Assembly (NCBI GenBank): GCA_029959085.1
Contig: JARWIR010000010.1
Location: forward strand, 19,923,001-19,987,000
From: Nemophila menziesii
Taxonomy: Eukaryota > Streptophyta > Magnoliopsida > Boraginales > Hydrophyllaceae
Direction: 5' to 3'
Length of the DNA stretch: 64,000 nt
The stretch's first letter is position 1; each line of letters begins with the position of its first letter. Below, in pieces: positions 22,102 to 33,567 of the stretch. Made by a program: the position numbers and the translations under genes. Under the pieces are notes generated by a model. It ran no database searches and was not told where the DNA came from. It was given only the letters and a program-made list of their open reading frames with translations.

Positions 22102-22798
22102 GTTATGTACAGGTAGAGTCTTTCTGTTGAATACAACTTTCACTTTATTGGACAAACAAGATATATGTTTAAGACTTCATTTTAACTACATAACAATACA
22201 AACAAACATAGTAAGAGATTTGAAAAGGTTTGAAAGTAATGCATACCATCCAAGTCACCAACTTTATCCCCTATCTGATCAGAGATAGTACAGGTGTCAA
22301 CACGGAAAGTACGATAAAATACATAATCAGCTGCTTCAATCTCTTCCTTTGAAGGTTGTGGATTTCTTCTATCCTTTGTGATGCAAACAATGTTGCATTT
22401 TCCAGAAACTGCTTCCTAAATTCACATGTAAGTGCAGAGTTCGAAATATTTAGACTATAAATAATGCAAATGTTTAGTCTGGTTTATTAAGTCTAAGGAT
22501 AATATGAAAGAAATATAATTTTAATTACCAGTGCATTGACGTTTGAAAGTCCAACACCTTGCTAAGAAGCTACAAATAATTCTTTATCCATCACCTTACC
22601 ATCTTTGAGATAATATGATATCTTGGAAGGTTTGAAAACCCAATGAACCTTTACTCTCTTCCACTTGTCAATATGTTCCCATATCTTTACAAGTTTTCCA
22701 ATGTAAGGATCTGATTCACCTTCCTTATACAAGTACACACAATCGTAAAGATTGCACTCAACACCATTGTATGTGAACGATTCATAGTACTGGATATG
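22102..22798 (-). pseudogene. BAH-domain gene fragment like ASI1/IBM2, copy a (3 exons, antisense)
   Basis: On the minus strand, exon A (22798-22529, 90 codons after an AG acceptor) encodes HIQFYESFTYNGV, YDCVYLYKEGESDPYIGK and LVKIWEHIDKWKRVKVHWVF, the bromo-adjacent homology fold. A GT donor follows. Exon B (22415-22247) encodes EAVSGKCNIVCITKDRRNPQ, AADYVFYRTFRVDTCT and DKVGDLD. Exon C (22142 to about 22102) gives VKVVFNRKTLPVHN and is cut at the unit junction. Intron borders and phases fit. This matches the BAH part of ANTI-SILENCING 1/IBM2, a nuclear protein that in Arabidopsis aids transcription through heterochromatic introns. A TAG in exon A (GCT TCT TAG) disables it. This copy keeps the best exon B; the RRM part is absent. 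Confidence 0.72.
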
Positions 22799-22800
22799 CT

Positions 22801-22891
22801 AATTTATCTAATGACATGTGTTTTGTTATAATAAGCCATGGCTGCTATATAAATATTGGACCATCCAATATTGGATGGAAGTCTTACCCTA
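22801..22891 (+). mobile_element. MITE right half, type-B unit
   Basis: From TTTATCTAATGACATGTG to the palindrome CCATCCAATATTGGATGG and CTTACCCTAA, fused directly to the BAH exon A acceptor. The same fusion recurs in every BAH-type unit, so it existed before amplification. Confidence 0.65.
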
Positions 22892-22993
22892 AACAGAATT
22901 CCTTTGTACAGAATAATAAGTCTCAGGTCAATCTTCATAAATTTCGTAGTAAACGTTACTTATACAAATCAAAATGAGGGAGAGTTAAAAAAC

Positions 22994-23491
22994 ACGCAAG
23001 GTCGTTTGTCTGCTTGGCTAGTCAAGCATGGTCTAATTCATATATCTTTGGGCTTTGATTACAAAGGAATAGAGACTTTACAAATAAAGCACAAGGATTG
23101 GCACTCCATTGTTGTCATTTTATATGTATGTGGTTACAACTATCTACGTTGCCTATGATGTAGCACCCGACGGATTGTTAGTTAGTGTCTATCATCTTAC
23201 AAGAATAGAGTATAGCATGGATCAACCAGAAGAGGTATGCATAAAATTAGATCAACCAGAAGAGGTATGCATAAAACATTTGCCTCAAGGAGGAATCCGA
23301 GAATTCCGTCTGTTTTCTGGGTTTGGAAAATTATCGATTTTCAAGAACGAGAATCTTATGATATGTTGGGAATCTTTTACGATAATCATCCACGGTTGAA
23401 ACGTATCATAATGCCTGAAAGTTGGATAGGATGGCACCTACGCAAGGATTATATTGCTCCCAATTTTTATGAAATACAAGATGCTCATTGA
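22994..23491 (+). pseudogene. ndhJ: plastid ndhJ pseudogene, copy 2
   Basis: The start codon is ACG. The shared 8-nt loss and the 30-bp duplication are present. A further one-base loss after the second repeat (ATAAAACATTTGCC where others read ATAAAAGCGTTTGCC) shifts the frame again near 23276, so the length is 498 instead of 499. Second unit type: BAH exons lie upstream. Confidence 0.92.
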
Positions 23492-24200
23492 ATGATAAGA
23501 AACTAGTTTCCACTAATACAATTTTGAATTTAAGGATTGTACGCTCTGTTCTAGAAACATAATAATAACCCTAAATACTTTTTTTAATTGCGAAAAAATC
23601 ATTATACTTTAAAAAAATTATTATTTAGTCCTTTTAATTTTTTAAATATTCCTAACACTAAATTAATCAAAAATTACATATTAGTCCTTATAAGTACTTT
23701 AAATATTTTTAAAATTGCAACAAAGTCCTTATACTTTAAAAAAAAAATAATAACCCTATATAATTTTTTAGCAATAATTTTCGTCACAACTAATCAATAT
23801 AAAATTAAATCACAATTAAATTTTCATCCCAAAAATTTAAAAACAATTTTTTAGATCTAATTTTCCATAAATTCCAAAATTAAGATATTTTTAACCCAAT
23901 TAAACTACTAATCAAACCTAAATAAAATCTATGTCCAAAAAAAACCTAAACGACATCACCTAGATTTGGAAATCATCATATATGAATTACAAATAATAAT
24001 TTTTCATCCAAGAATTAAAAAAAACCATTTTTTAGCTATAATTTCACATAAATTCCAAAATTATAATGTTTTTAACCCAATAAAACTATTAATCAACCTA
24101 AAATAACACCTCCCAAATTCGGAATAATCATATCTTAATAACAAATAACAAATTTTGCATTAAATAAAATGGAATTTAAAACCAAAAATTTATACCTTTT

Positions 24201-25062
24201 ACCAAACCAAGAACATCTCACCAAAGTTCTTCATGAAGTTTGATCAAGTGGCAATTTGGCTGATTTATTCATAAAGGTGGTACCTATATCTACATTCAAG
24301 AAATTGAGACACACGATTGACATGCAGCCGACATCAAGACCTTCCCTAAGATGATGATAAGAGGGGGAGACAAATACGCACTACACTCTTTTTCTTCATC
24401 ACAGTTTTTTCTTATAGGTTTTCTCGATAAAGGTTAATAATGAGGTAGTTTTAGAATGCCTATATAGAAATGTTTTATTCAGTAAATTTTTTTCCTACTA
24501 GGTTTTTTTAAAATGGTTTTAACAAAGTATATTCTTAGGGAGAATGTTAGTAACCCGTTGTGTGAATATTCAGTCCAGCCCATGACTTGTAGTCAAGCCC
24601 AAGACAAAGGTTAAGGTTACTTATATTCTATATAAATAGGGGTTATCATCTCATTGTTATAATCAAACCCTAACCGCCGCTCCTATCAAACTATCCATTT
24701 ACAATAGCCGTCATTTATATAATTTTCTTCTCGTGGTCATCTATAATCTTTTGGAAAATTCTTCCATCCAATATTGGATGATCCTACACCAATTATACTA
24801 ATACACATACCCCATGTTTTAAACTTGCAAAAGTAACTAACATATTAATCTAGTGACATGTGTTTTGCTAAAATAATTAATGGTTGTGATAGGAATATTG
24901 GACCATCCAATATTGGATGGAAGTATTACCCTAATTTTTTTCTGCTTCATCTCTTCTCCATTTCTTCTCCCCGTACTGTGTTTCTCCTTGAATTTAATTA
25001 TTTCTATTCTTTTCCACTTGATTCTTTTATATCTCAGATCGTTGGTCATGATATTTCAATCA
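24201..25062 (+). mobile_element. copia pol end and LTR, unit 2, with MITE insertion
   Basis: The LTR starts TGTTAG at 24545. It is interrupted at 24753-24934 by a complete MITE inside the T-rich stretch TAATCTTTTTCT, then continues TTCTGCTTCATCTC to TTTCAATCA. It leads into the third E2 fragment. Confidence 0.75.
24753..24934 (+). mobile_element. complete MITE inserted in a copia LTR
   Basis: The insert runs GGAAAATTCTTCCATCC to GGAAGTATTACCCTAA, about 180 bp. All the other LTRs lack it, which gives the element ends. Both ends carry CCATCCAATATTGGATG palindromes in inverted arrangement. The target duplication cannot be fixed because the site is a T run. No coding capacity. The superfamily is not clear from the ends. 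Confidence 0.75.
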
Positions 25063-26030
25063 TGTATTTGTGGAAAGGTAAATTTTAATAATTTTATTTT
25101 ATTTAATTACTTGTAGTTTTTCTTGTATGCTCTATGTCAAAAAATTATATAGTATCCATAAAAAAGTTAATCTTTTAGATATTATATGTTCTTCTTTTAC
25201 TTGTTATCTAATTTAAGAAAAACCATTATTATTCGTGACAGTGACCGTGAGATTTTTTTTATATTTTGAAAATAATTGATTATCTTGATATTAACAATTT
25301 AAGAGTAATTTCATTAGCTCAACTGATATCTCTTTTAAAGGTTGTGATTTTTCTTTAAGATGATTTGATTCATTAATGTTCCCTTTTTTTTAGTTCAATA
25401 AATGAATGGCTCTTGAAAATTACTTGAAACATGAAATATATAAATAAATGATAATTCAAAGTTAAAGTTTACTAATATGTAATATTTTTATGATCTTTAT
25501 TTTTTCTTTTCTGTAACTGATTAGTTTCGAGAGAACCGAAAAGGACACAAGCTATGTTGGAGATATAAAATTGTTATTATTAAGGAAATTGCTAAGGAAA
25601 CCTGTAAGATTATAATTAACTTAGTTATGGTTTCTGGACAGGGTCTAGAATTTTGACATTGTAAGTGATGAAGTAACCGGTCATACATATCTAGACTTCG
25701 GGTAACCAATTTCATCTGAATGCAGCAGATACATCACCAAGGAATGGGAGATACTTGAGAAAAATCTTCCAGATTCGATCTACCGAGTGTTTGAAACAAG
25801 AATGGATTTGCTGAGCGCTGTAATTGTTGGTGCCCCAGGTACTCCTTATCACGATGGTCTCTTCTTCTTTGACGTTCTTTTCCCTCCAGATTACCCTCAA
25901 AGTCTCCCGTGGCCTTCGCAATTCGTAAAGGAGACAAACAAGGAAGGTGAAGACAAGCCTAATGGTAAAGGACCTTTCGAAAAGCTTAAAAATGCATTTA
26001 AAGTTTGTGTTACTAGGAAAAAATGAAAAT
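25063..26030 (+). pseudogene. ubiquitin-conjugating enzyme gene fragment, forward copy
   Basis: The most readable E2 fragment. The exon at about 25645 encodes FDIVSDEVTGHTYLDF and is then broken by a TAA. The main exon (25737-25908) reads EWEILEKNLPDSIYRVFETR, then MDLLSAVIVGAPGTPYHDG and LFFFDVLFPPDYPQS. This is the N-terminal half of a UBC fold of the large plant E2 group. The DNA then lacks about 20 bp that other copies have (CCAAATGTGTTCTG) and runs on with KETNKEGEDKPNGKGPFEKL and a TGA at 26022-26024. The catalytic Cys is absent. It could at most make a truncated, non-catalytic peptide. Introns at the expected places show the parent was a genomic locus. Confidence 0.83.
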
Positions 26031-26480
26031 GTAAAGTAAAGTATAACATATTTCATATACTAAGGTCACATTTAGTCTTTGCTTTTTCATTCTCATAGCT
26101 GTCCTAGCGGGATTATATATTAATCCCTAATAATTTGATACCAGCTTTTTTACTTTCTGTTACCTATAGAGAATTTGATATACAGATTTGCAGTTTTGCA
26201 GGTTATTTCATAATCATATCTCAGCATATTAATTTGCAGTGCATTAATTAATACCCTATAGTTCATGTCTATTTTAATATCATATCTTTTTTGATTAATT
26301 GCGTTGTTAGTCCTTATTTTATGTGCTACATGAAAATAGCAAATTGATGACATGTTCGGTCATGAACCTATATTATGTGTTATATATAGAGATAATGCAT
26401 TAATTATCCTATCCGTAAGGCTATGCTGTACAATTTGCAAAGATGACCATCCAATTTATGCAGATCTGTAAGGGTTTTTT
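26031..26480. other. AT-rich flank of the E2 fragment; intact target region for LINE and CACTA
   Basis: No gene is recognisable. The part 26165-26270 is collinear with the DNA between the LINE and the CACTA start in the left block (10161-10255), including CATATCTCAGCATAT and GCATTAATTAATACCCTA. It therefore shows roughly what the site looked like without those insertions. Confidence 0.7.
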
Positions 26481-26848
26481 CAAAATGTAGTTGTTTCTTT
26501 GCTTGCAATTGGAAATTCTGAAAGACAAGAGAATATGGAGATAAAGATTATGGATCGAAAGTATAGTGTTAATGTTAACAGTTTACTAAAAACTTCAGTA
26601 ATTTTATTGTCAAATTACTGCACTTTATGTTTACTAGATTTGGAAATTCGGTAAGACTATGAGAAGTAGAGTAGTGTTAAATGTTAATAACAGGTTACTA
26701 AACTTTTACTGAACTTTGTATTACTAAATATGGAAATTCAGAAAGGACGGGGAATTTGTAAATAAAGATTATGAAAAGTAGAGTAATATATATTAAGAGG
26801 GATGTATTCAATTCAGATATTAAATTTTTTTATTGAAGTTAATATATT
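26481..26848 (+). repeat. segment inverted relative to 19086-19451
   Basis: AT-rich, non-coding. Contains repeated TTACTGAACTTTGTATTACT-like and GGAAATTCGGTAAGACTATG sequence. Ends directly at a MITE (TTAGGGTAAGAG). Confidence 0.85.
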
Positions 26849-26999
26849 TTAGGGTAAGAGTTCCATCCAATATTGAATGGTCCAATATTCACATCACGTT
26901 CGATTATTATGAGAAAACACATGTCTTTAGATAAATTAGCTAGTTATTTTGTAAGTTTAAAACATGGGGTTCATCCAATATTGAATGGAAGAATTTTCC
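26849..26999 (-). mobile_element. palindrome-ended MITE, minus orientation, second type-A unit
   Basis: The counterpart of 19452-19599, with the better preserved outer end TTAGGGTAAGAGTTCCATCC. With the plus copy at 27161-27342 it forms an inverted pair 160 bp apart, as in the first type-A unit. Confidence 0.65.
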
Positions 27000-27160
27000 T
27001 ATATTTTAATACTTTGCTAACGCCCATTTAACTACTCAGACTGGAAATTATGATCAAACATTCCTTTATCAACCGTCATCTACTTCAGAGATTCTTACTG
27101 AAACTTTTTTCCAAATACAAAAGTTCAACATCTTCGCACGAATTAGTGGATTAAACCGAA

Positions 27161-27342
27161 GGAAAAATTTTCCATCCAATATTGGATGATCCTACACCAA
27201 TTATCTTCATACACATACCCCATGTTTTAAACTTACAAAAGTAACTTATTTATTAATCTAATGACATGTGTTTTGTTATAATAATCCATGGCTGCTATAT
27301 AAATATTGGACCATCCAATATTGGATGGAAGTCTTACCTTTA
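27161..27342 (+). mobile_element. palindrome-ended MITE upstream of ndhJ copy 3
   Basis: Counterpart of 19761-19942. Carries CCATCCAATATTGGATG at both ends and lies about 100 bp upstream of ndhJ copy 3. Confidence 0.65.
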
Positions 27343-27441
27343 ACAGAATTCCTTTGTACAGAATAATAAGTCTCAGGTCAATCTTTATAAATTCCGTAGT
27401 AAACGTTACTACAAATCAAAATGAGGTAGAGATAAAAAAAC

Positions 27442-27943
27442 ACGCAAGGTCGTTTGTCTGCTTGGCTAGTCAAGCATGGTCTAATTCATAGATCATTGGG
27501 CTTTGATTACCAAGGAATAGAGACTTTACAAATAAAGCCCGAGGATTAATGGCACTCCATTGTTGTCATTTTATATGTATGTGGTTACAACTATCTACGT
27601 TGCCTATGATGTAGCACCCGACGGATTGTTAGCTAGTGTTTATCATCTTACGAGAATAGAGTATAGCGTGGATCAACCAGAAGAGGAATGCATAAAAGTG
27701 GATCAACCAGAAGAGGTATGCATAAAAGCGTTTGCCTCAAGGAGAAATCCGAGAATTCCGTCTGTTTTCTGGGTTTGGAAAATTATCGATTTTCAAGAAC
27801 GAGAATCTTATGATATGTTGGGAATCTTTTACGATAATCATCCACGGTTGAAACGTATCATAATGCCTGAAAGTTGGATAGGATGGCCCCTACGCAAGGA
27901 TTATATTGCTCCCAATTTTTATGAAATGCAAAATGCTCATTGA
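27442..27943 (+). pseudogene. ndhJ: plastid ndhJ pseudogene, copy 3
   Basis: 502 nt. It shares with copy 1 a 3-nt gain (GATTAATGG where others read GATTGG), grouping the two type-A units. The first 30-bp repeat carries a V to E change (GAAGAGGAATGC). After the shared frameshift the frame stays open to the normal stop. Confidence 0.92.
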
Positions 27944-28671
27944 ATGATAAGAAACAAGTTTCCACTGATACAATTTTGAATTTAAGAATTGTACGCCTGT
28001 TCTAGAAATATAATAATAACCCTAAATACTTTTTTTAATTGCAAAAAAATCATTATACTTTAAAAAATATATAATTTAGTCCTTTTAATTTTTTTAATAT
28101 TCCTAACACTAAATTAATCAAAAATTACATATTAGTCCTTATAAGTACTTTAAATATTTTTAAAATTGCAACCAAGTTCTTATACTTTTAAAAAACATAA
28201 TAATAACCCTATATAATTTTTTAGCAATAATTTTCGTCACAACTAATCTAGAACTAATCAATATAAAATTAAATCACAATTAAATTTTCATCCCAAAAAT
28301 TTAAAAACAATTTTTTAGATCTAATTTTCCATAAATTCCAAAATTAAGATGTTTTTAACCCAATAAAACTAGTAATCAAACGTAAATAAAATCTATGTCC
28401 AAAAAAAACCTAAATAACATCACCTAGATTCGGAAATCATCATATATGAATTACAAATCATAATTTTTCATCCAAGAATTAAAAAACCATTTTTTAGCTA
28501 TAATTTCACATAGATTCCACAATTATAATGTTTTTAACCCAATAAAACTATTAATCAACCTAAAATAACACCTCCAAATTCGGAATAATCATATCTTAAT
28601 TACAAATCACAATTTTTTCATTAAACAAAATGGAATTTAAAACCAAAAATTCATACCTTTTACCGAACCAA

Positions 28672-29271
28672 GAACATCTCACCAAAGTTTTTCATGAAGT
28701 TTGATCAAGTGGCGATTTGGCTGATTTATTCATAAAGGTTGTACCTATATCTACATTAAAGAAATTGAGACACACGATTGACATGCGCCGACATCAAGAC
28801 CTTCCCTGAGATGATGATAAGAGGGGGAGACAAATACGCACTACACTCTTTTTATTCATCACAGTTCTCGATAAAGGTTTATAATGAGGTAGTTTTAGAA
28901 TGCCTATATAGAAATGTTTTATTCAGTAAAAAAAATTTCCTACTAGGTTTTTTTAAAATGGTTTTAACAAAGTATATTCTTAGGGAGAATGTTAGTAACC
29001 GACAAAGGTTAAGGTTACTTATATTCTATATAAATAGTGGTTATCCTCTCATTGTTTTAATCAAACCCTAACCGCGACTCCTATCAAAATATACATTTAC
29101 AATAGCCGTCATTTATATAATTTTCTTCTCATGGTCATCTATAATCTTTTTCTACTTCATCTTTTCTCCATTTCTTCTCCCCTACTGTGTTTTTCCTTGA
29201 ATTTAATTATTTCTATTCTTTTCCACTTAATTCGTTTATATCTCAGATCGTTGGTAATGATATTTCAATCA
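28672..29271 (+). mobile_element. copia pol end and LTR, unit 3, deleted
   Basis: The LTR starts TGTTAGTAACC at 28990 and then lacks about 60 bp (the segment with CCAGCCCATGACTTG), resuming at GACAAAGGTTAAGG. The TATA box is kept. Confidence 0.75.
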
Positions 29272-29594
29272 TGTATTTGTGGAGAGATAAATTTTAATAA
29301 TTTTATTTTATTTAATAACTTATAGTTTTTCTTGTATGTTCTTTGTCAAAAAATTATATAGTATCCATAAAAAAGTTATTTTTTAGGTATTATATGCTCT
29401 TTTTTTTACTTTTTATCTAATTTAAAAAAACCATTATTATTAATGATAGTGAGATTTTTTTTATATTTTGAAAATGACTGATTATCTTGATATTAACAAT
29501 TTAAGAGTAATTTCATTAGTTCAACTGATATCTCTTTTAAAGGTTGTGATTTTTCTTTAAGATGATTTGATTCATCAATGTTCCCTTTTTTTTG

Positions 29595-30292
29595 TTATGT
29601 ACAGGTAGAGTCTTTCTGTTGAATACAACTTTCACTGTAATGGACAAACAAGGTATATGTTTAAGACTTCATTTTAACTACATAACAATACAAACAAACA
29701 TACTAAGAGATTTGAAAAGGTTTGAAAGTAATGCATACCATCCAAGTCACCAACTTTATCCCCTATCTGATTAGAGATAGTACAGGTGTCAACACTGAAA
29801 GTACAATAAAATACATAATCAGCTGCTTCAATCTCTTCCTTTGAAGGCTGTGGATTTCTTCTATCCTTTGAGATGCAAACAATGTTGCATTTTCCAGAAA
29901 CTCTATTTCCTAAATTAGCATGTAAAAGCAGAGTTCGAAATATTTAGACTATAAATAATGCAAATGTTTAATCTGGTTTATTAAGTCTAAGGATAATAAA
30001 AAAGAAATATAATTTTAATTACCAGTGCATTGACGTTTGAAAGTCCAACGCCTTGCTCAGAAGCTGCAAATAATTCTTTATCCATCACCTTACCATCTTT
30101 GAGATAATATGATATCTTGGAAGGTTTGAAAAGACAATGAACCTTTACTCTCTTCCACTTGTCAATATGTTCCCATATCTTTACAAGTTTTCCAATGTAA
30201 GGCTCTGATTCACCTTCCTTATACAAGTACACACAATCGTTAATATTGTACTCAACACCATTATATGTGAACGATTCATAGAACTGGATATG
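29595..30292 (-). pseudogene. ASI1/IBM2-like BAH gene fragment, copy b
   Basis: Exon A (30292-30023) is open throughout: YLYKEGESEPYIGKLVKIWE to ASEQGVGLSNVNAL, without the TAG of copy a. Substitutions such as KVHCLFK distinguish it. The start of exon B is altered (GAAATAGAGTTTCTGG, 2 nt longer than in copy a), which shifts the frame. It is intermediate between copy a and the later copies. Confidence 0.72.
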
Positions 30293-30487
30293 CTAATTTA
30301 TCTAATGACATGTGTTTCGTTATAATAATCCAGGGCTGCTATATAAATATTGGACCATCCAATATTGGATGGAAGTCTTACCCTAAACAGAATTCCTTTG
30401 TACAGAATAATAAGTCTCAGATCAATCTTCATAAATTTCGTAGCAAACGTTACTTATACAAATCAAAATGAGGGAGAGATAAAAAAC

Positions 30488-30986
30488 ACGCAAGGTCGTT
30501 TGTCTGCTTGGCTAGTCAAGCATGGTCTAATTCATAGATCTTTGGGCTTTGATTACCAAGGAATAGAGACTTTACAAATACAGCACGAGGATTGGCACTC
30601 CATTGCTGTCATTTTATATGTATGTGGTTACAACAATCTACGTTGCCTATGATGTAGCACCCGACGGATTGTTAGCTAGTGTCTATCATCTTACGAGAAT
30701 AGAGTATAGCGTGGATCAACCAGAAGAGGTATGCATAAAAGTGGATCAACCAGAAGAGGTATGCATAAAAGCATTTGCCTCAAGGAGGAATCCGAGAATT
30801 CTGTCTGTTTTCTGGTTTTGGAAAATTATCGATTTTCAAGAACGAGAATCTTATGATATGTTGGGAATCTTTTACGATAATCGTCCACGGTTGAAACGTA
30901 TCATAATGCCTGAAAGTTGGATAGGATGGCCCCTACACAAGGATTATATTGCTCCCAATTTTTATGAAATACAAGATGCTCATTGA
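30488..30986 (+). pseudogene. ndhJ: plastid ndhJ pseudogene, copy 4
   Basis: 499 nt, which equals the usual 477-nt ndhJ (158 codons plus stop) with 30 nt gained and 8 lost. ACG at the start; open from the frameshift to the normal stop. Confidence 0.92.
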
Positions 30987-31704
30987 ATTATAAGAAACTA
31001 GTTTCCACTGATACAATTTTGAATTTAAGGATTGTACTCTGTTCTAGAAACATAATAATAACCCTAAATACTTTTTTTAATTGCAAAAAAATCATTATAC
31101 TTTAAAAAAATTATAATTTAGTCCTTTTAATTTTTTTAATATTCCTAACACTAAATTAATCAAAAATTACATATTAGTCCTTATAAGTACTTTAAATATT
31201 TTAAAAATTGCAACTATGTCCTTATATTTTTAAAAAACATAATAATAACCCTATATAATTTTTTAGCAATAATTTTCGTCACGACTAATCTAGAACTAAT
31301 CAATATAAAATTAAATCACAATTAAATTTTCATCCCAAAAATTTAAAACATTTTTTTTATCTAATTTTCCATAAATTCCAAAATTAAGATGTTTTTAACC
31401 CAATAAAACTACTAATCAAACCTAAATAAAATCTATGTCAAAAAAAAAACCTAAATAACATCACCAAGATTCGGAAATCATCATATATGAATTACAAATC
31501 ATAATTTTTCATCCAAGAATTAAAAAAAACATTTTTTAGCTATAATTTCACATAAATTCCAAAATTATAATATTTTTAACCCAATAAAACTATTAATCAA
31601 CCTAAAATAACACCTACCAAATTCGGAATAATCATATCTTAATTACAAATCACAAATTTTGCATTGAATAAAATGGAATTTAAAACCAAAATTTCATACC
31701 TTTT

Positions 31705-32380
31705 ACCGAACAAAGAACATCTCACCAAAGTTTTTCATGAAGTTTGATCAAGTGGCAATTTGACTGATTTATTCATAAAGGTGGTACCTATATCTACATT
31801 CAAGAAATTGAGACACACGATTGACATGCGCCGACATCAAGACCTTCCCTGAGATGATGATAAGAGGGGGAGACAAATACGCACTGCACTCTTTTTCTTC
31901 ATCACAGTTTTTTCTTATAGGTTTTCTCGATAAAGGTTTATAATGAGGTAGTTTTAGAATACCTATATAGAAATGTTTTATTCAGTAAATTTTTTTTCCT
32001 ACTAGGTTTTTTTAAAATGGTTTTAACAAAGTATATTCTTAGGGAGAATGTTAGTAACCCGTTGTGTGAATTTTCAGTCCAGCCCATGACTTGTAGTCAA
32101 GCCCAAGACAAAGGTTAAGGTTACTTATATTCTATATAAATAGTGGTTATCCTCTCATTGTTATAATAAAACCCTAACCGCCGCTCCTATCAAACTATAC
32201 ATTTACAATAGCCGTCATTTATATAATTTTTTCTCATGGTCATCTATAATCTTTTTCTACTTCATCTCTTCTCCATTTCTTCTCCCCATACTGTGTTTCT
32301 CCTTGAATTTAATTATTTCTATTCTTTTCCACTTAATTCTTTTATATCTCAGATCGATGGTCATGATATTTCAATCATCA
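31705..32380 (+). mobile_element. copia pol end and LTR, unit 4
   Basis: The LTR starts TGTTAG at 32049. From this unit on, the end reads TTTCAATCATCATG with an extra ATC that marks the amplified lineage. A deletion follows shortly after (ATTATATTCTTTTAG in place of ATTATATAGTATCC). Confidence 0.78.
32133..32143 (+). promoter_or_regulatory. LTR TATA box, representative of the array
   Basis: TATATAAATAG, 84 bp into the LTR and conserved in nearly all units (TATATATATAG in the two units at about 47.4 and 50.5 kb). Transcripts starting downstream would run right and cross the BAH exons in antisense. The position fits a copia LTR promoter; activity is not shown. Confidence 0.5.
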
Positions 32381-32683
32381 TGTATTTGTGGAAAGGTAAA
32401 TTTTAATAATTTTATTTTATTTAATTACTTGTAGTTTTTCTTGTATGTTCTTTGTCAAAAAATTATATTCTTTTAGATATTATATGCTCTTTTTTTACTT
32501 GTTATCTAATTTTAAAAAACCATTATTATTCGTGACAGTGAGATCTTTTTTATATATTGAAAATGATTGATTATTTTGATATTAACAATTTAAGAGTAAT
32601 TTCATTAGCTCAACTGATATCTCTTTTAAATTTTGTGATTTTTCTTTAAGATGATTTGATTCATTAATGTTCCCTTTTTTTTG

Positions 32684-33372
32684 TTATGTACAGGTAGAGT
32701 CTTTCTGTTGAATACAACTTTTACTGTAATGGACAAACAAGATATATGTTTAAGACTTCATTTTAACTACATAACAATACAAACAAACATACTAAGAGAT
32801 TTGAAAAGGTTTGAAAGTAATGCATACCATCCAAGTCACCAACTTTATCCCCTATCTGATCAGAGATAGTACAGGTGTCAACACGGAAAGTGTGATAAAA
32901 TACATAATCAGCTGCTTCAATCTCTTTCTTTGAAGGCTGTGGATTTCTTCTATCCTTTGAGATGCAAACAATATTGCATTTTCCAGTTCCTAAATTAGCA
33001 TGTAAAAGCAGAGTTCGAAATATTTAGACTATAAATAATGCAAATGTTTAATCTGGTTTATTAAGTTTAAGGATAATAAGAAAGAAATATAATTTTTATT
33101 ACCAGTGCATTGATGTTTGAAAGTCCAACACCTTGCTCAGAAGCTACAAATAATTCTTTATCCATCACCTTACCATCTTTGAGATAATATGATATCTTGG
33201 AAGGTTTGAAAAACCAATGAACCTTTACACTCTTCCACTTGTCAATATGTTCCCATATCTTTACAAGTTTTCCAATGTAAGGCTCTGGTTCACCTTCCTT
33301 ATACAAGTACACACAATCGTAAAGATTGTAATCAACACCATTGTATGTAAACGATTCATAGAACTGGATATG
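32684..33372 (-). pseudogene. ASI1/IBM2-like BAH gene fragment, copy c
   Basis: Exon A 33372-33103 (90 codons, open; GEPEPYIGK), exon B 32989-32828, exon C 32723 to about 32684. Exon B starts GAACTGGAAAATGC, 7 nt shorter than in copy a, so the frame is lost at the splice junction. This change is shared by all later copies. Confidence 0.72.
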
Positions 33373-33567
33373 CTAATTTATCTAATGATATGTGTTTTGT
33401 TATAATAATCCATGGCTGCTATATAAATATTGGACCATCCAATATTGGATGGGAGTCTTACCCTAAACAGAATTCCTTTGTACAGAATAATAAGTATCAG
33501 GTCAATCTTCATAAATTTCGTAGTAAACGTTACTTATACAAATTAAAATGAGGGAGAGATAAAAAAC

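Noticed and set aside
24837..25116. Open frames over the MITE and LTR junction
   Set aside because: They cross an insertion boundary and have low-complexity, AT-driven composition.
32681..32869. Recurrent 62-codon plus-strand open frames (LCTGRVFLLNTTF-like)
   Set aside because: They are antisense to BAH exons C and B and span the intron between them. The minus strand explains the sequence better.
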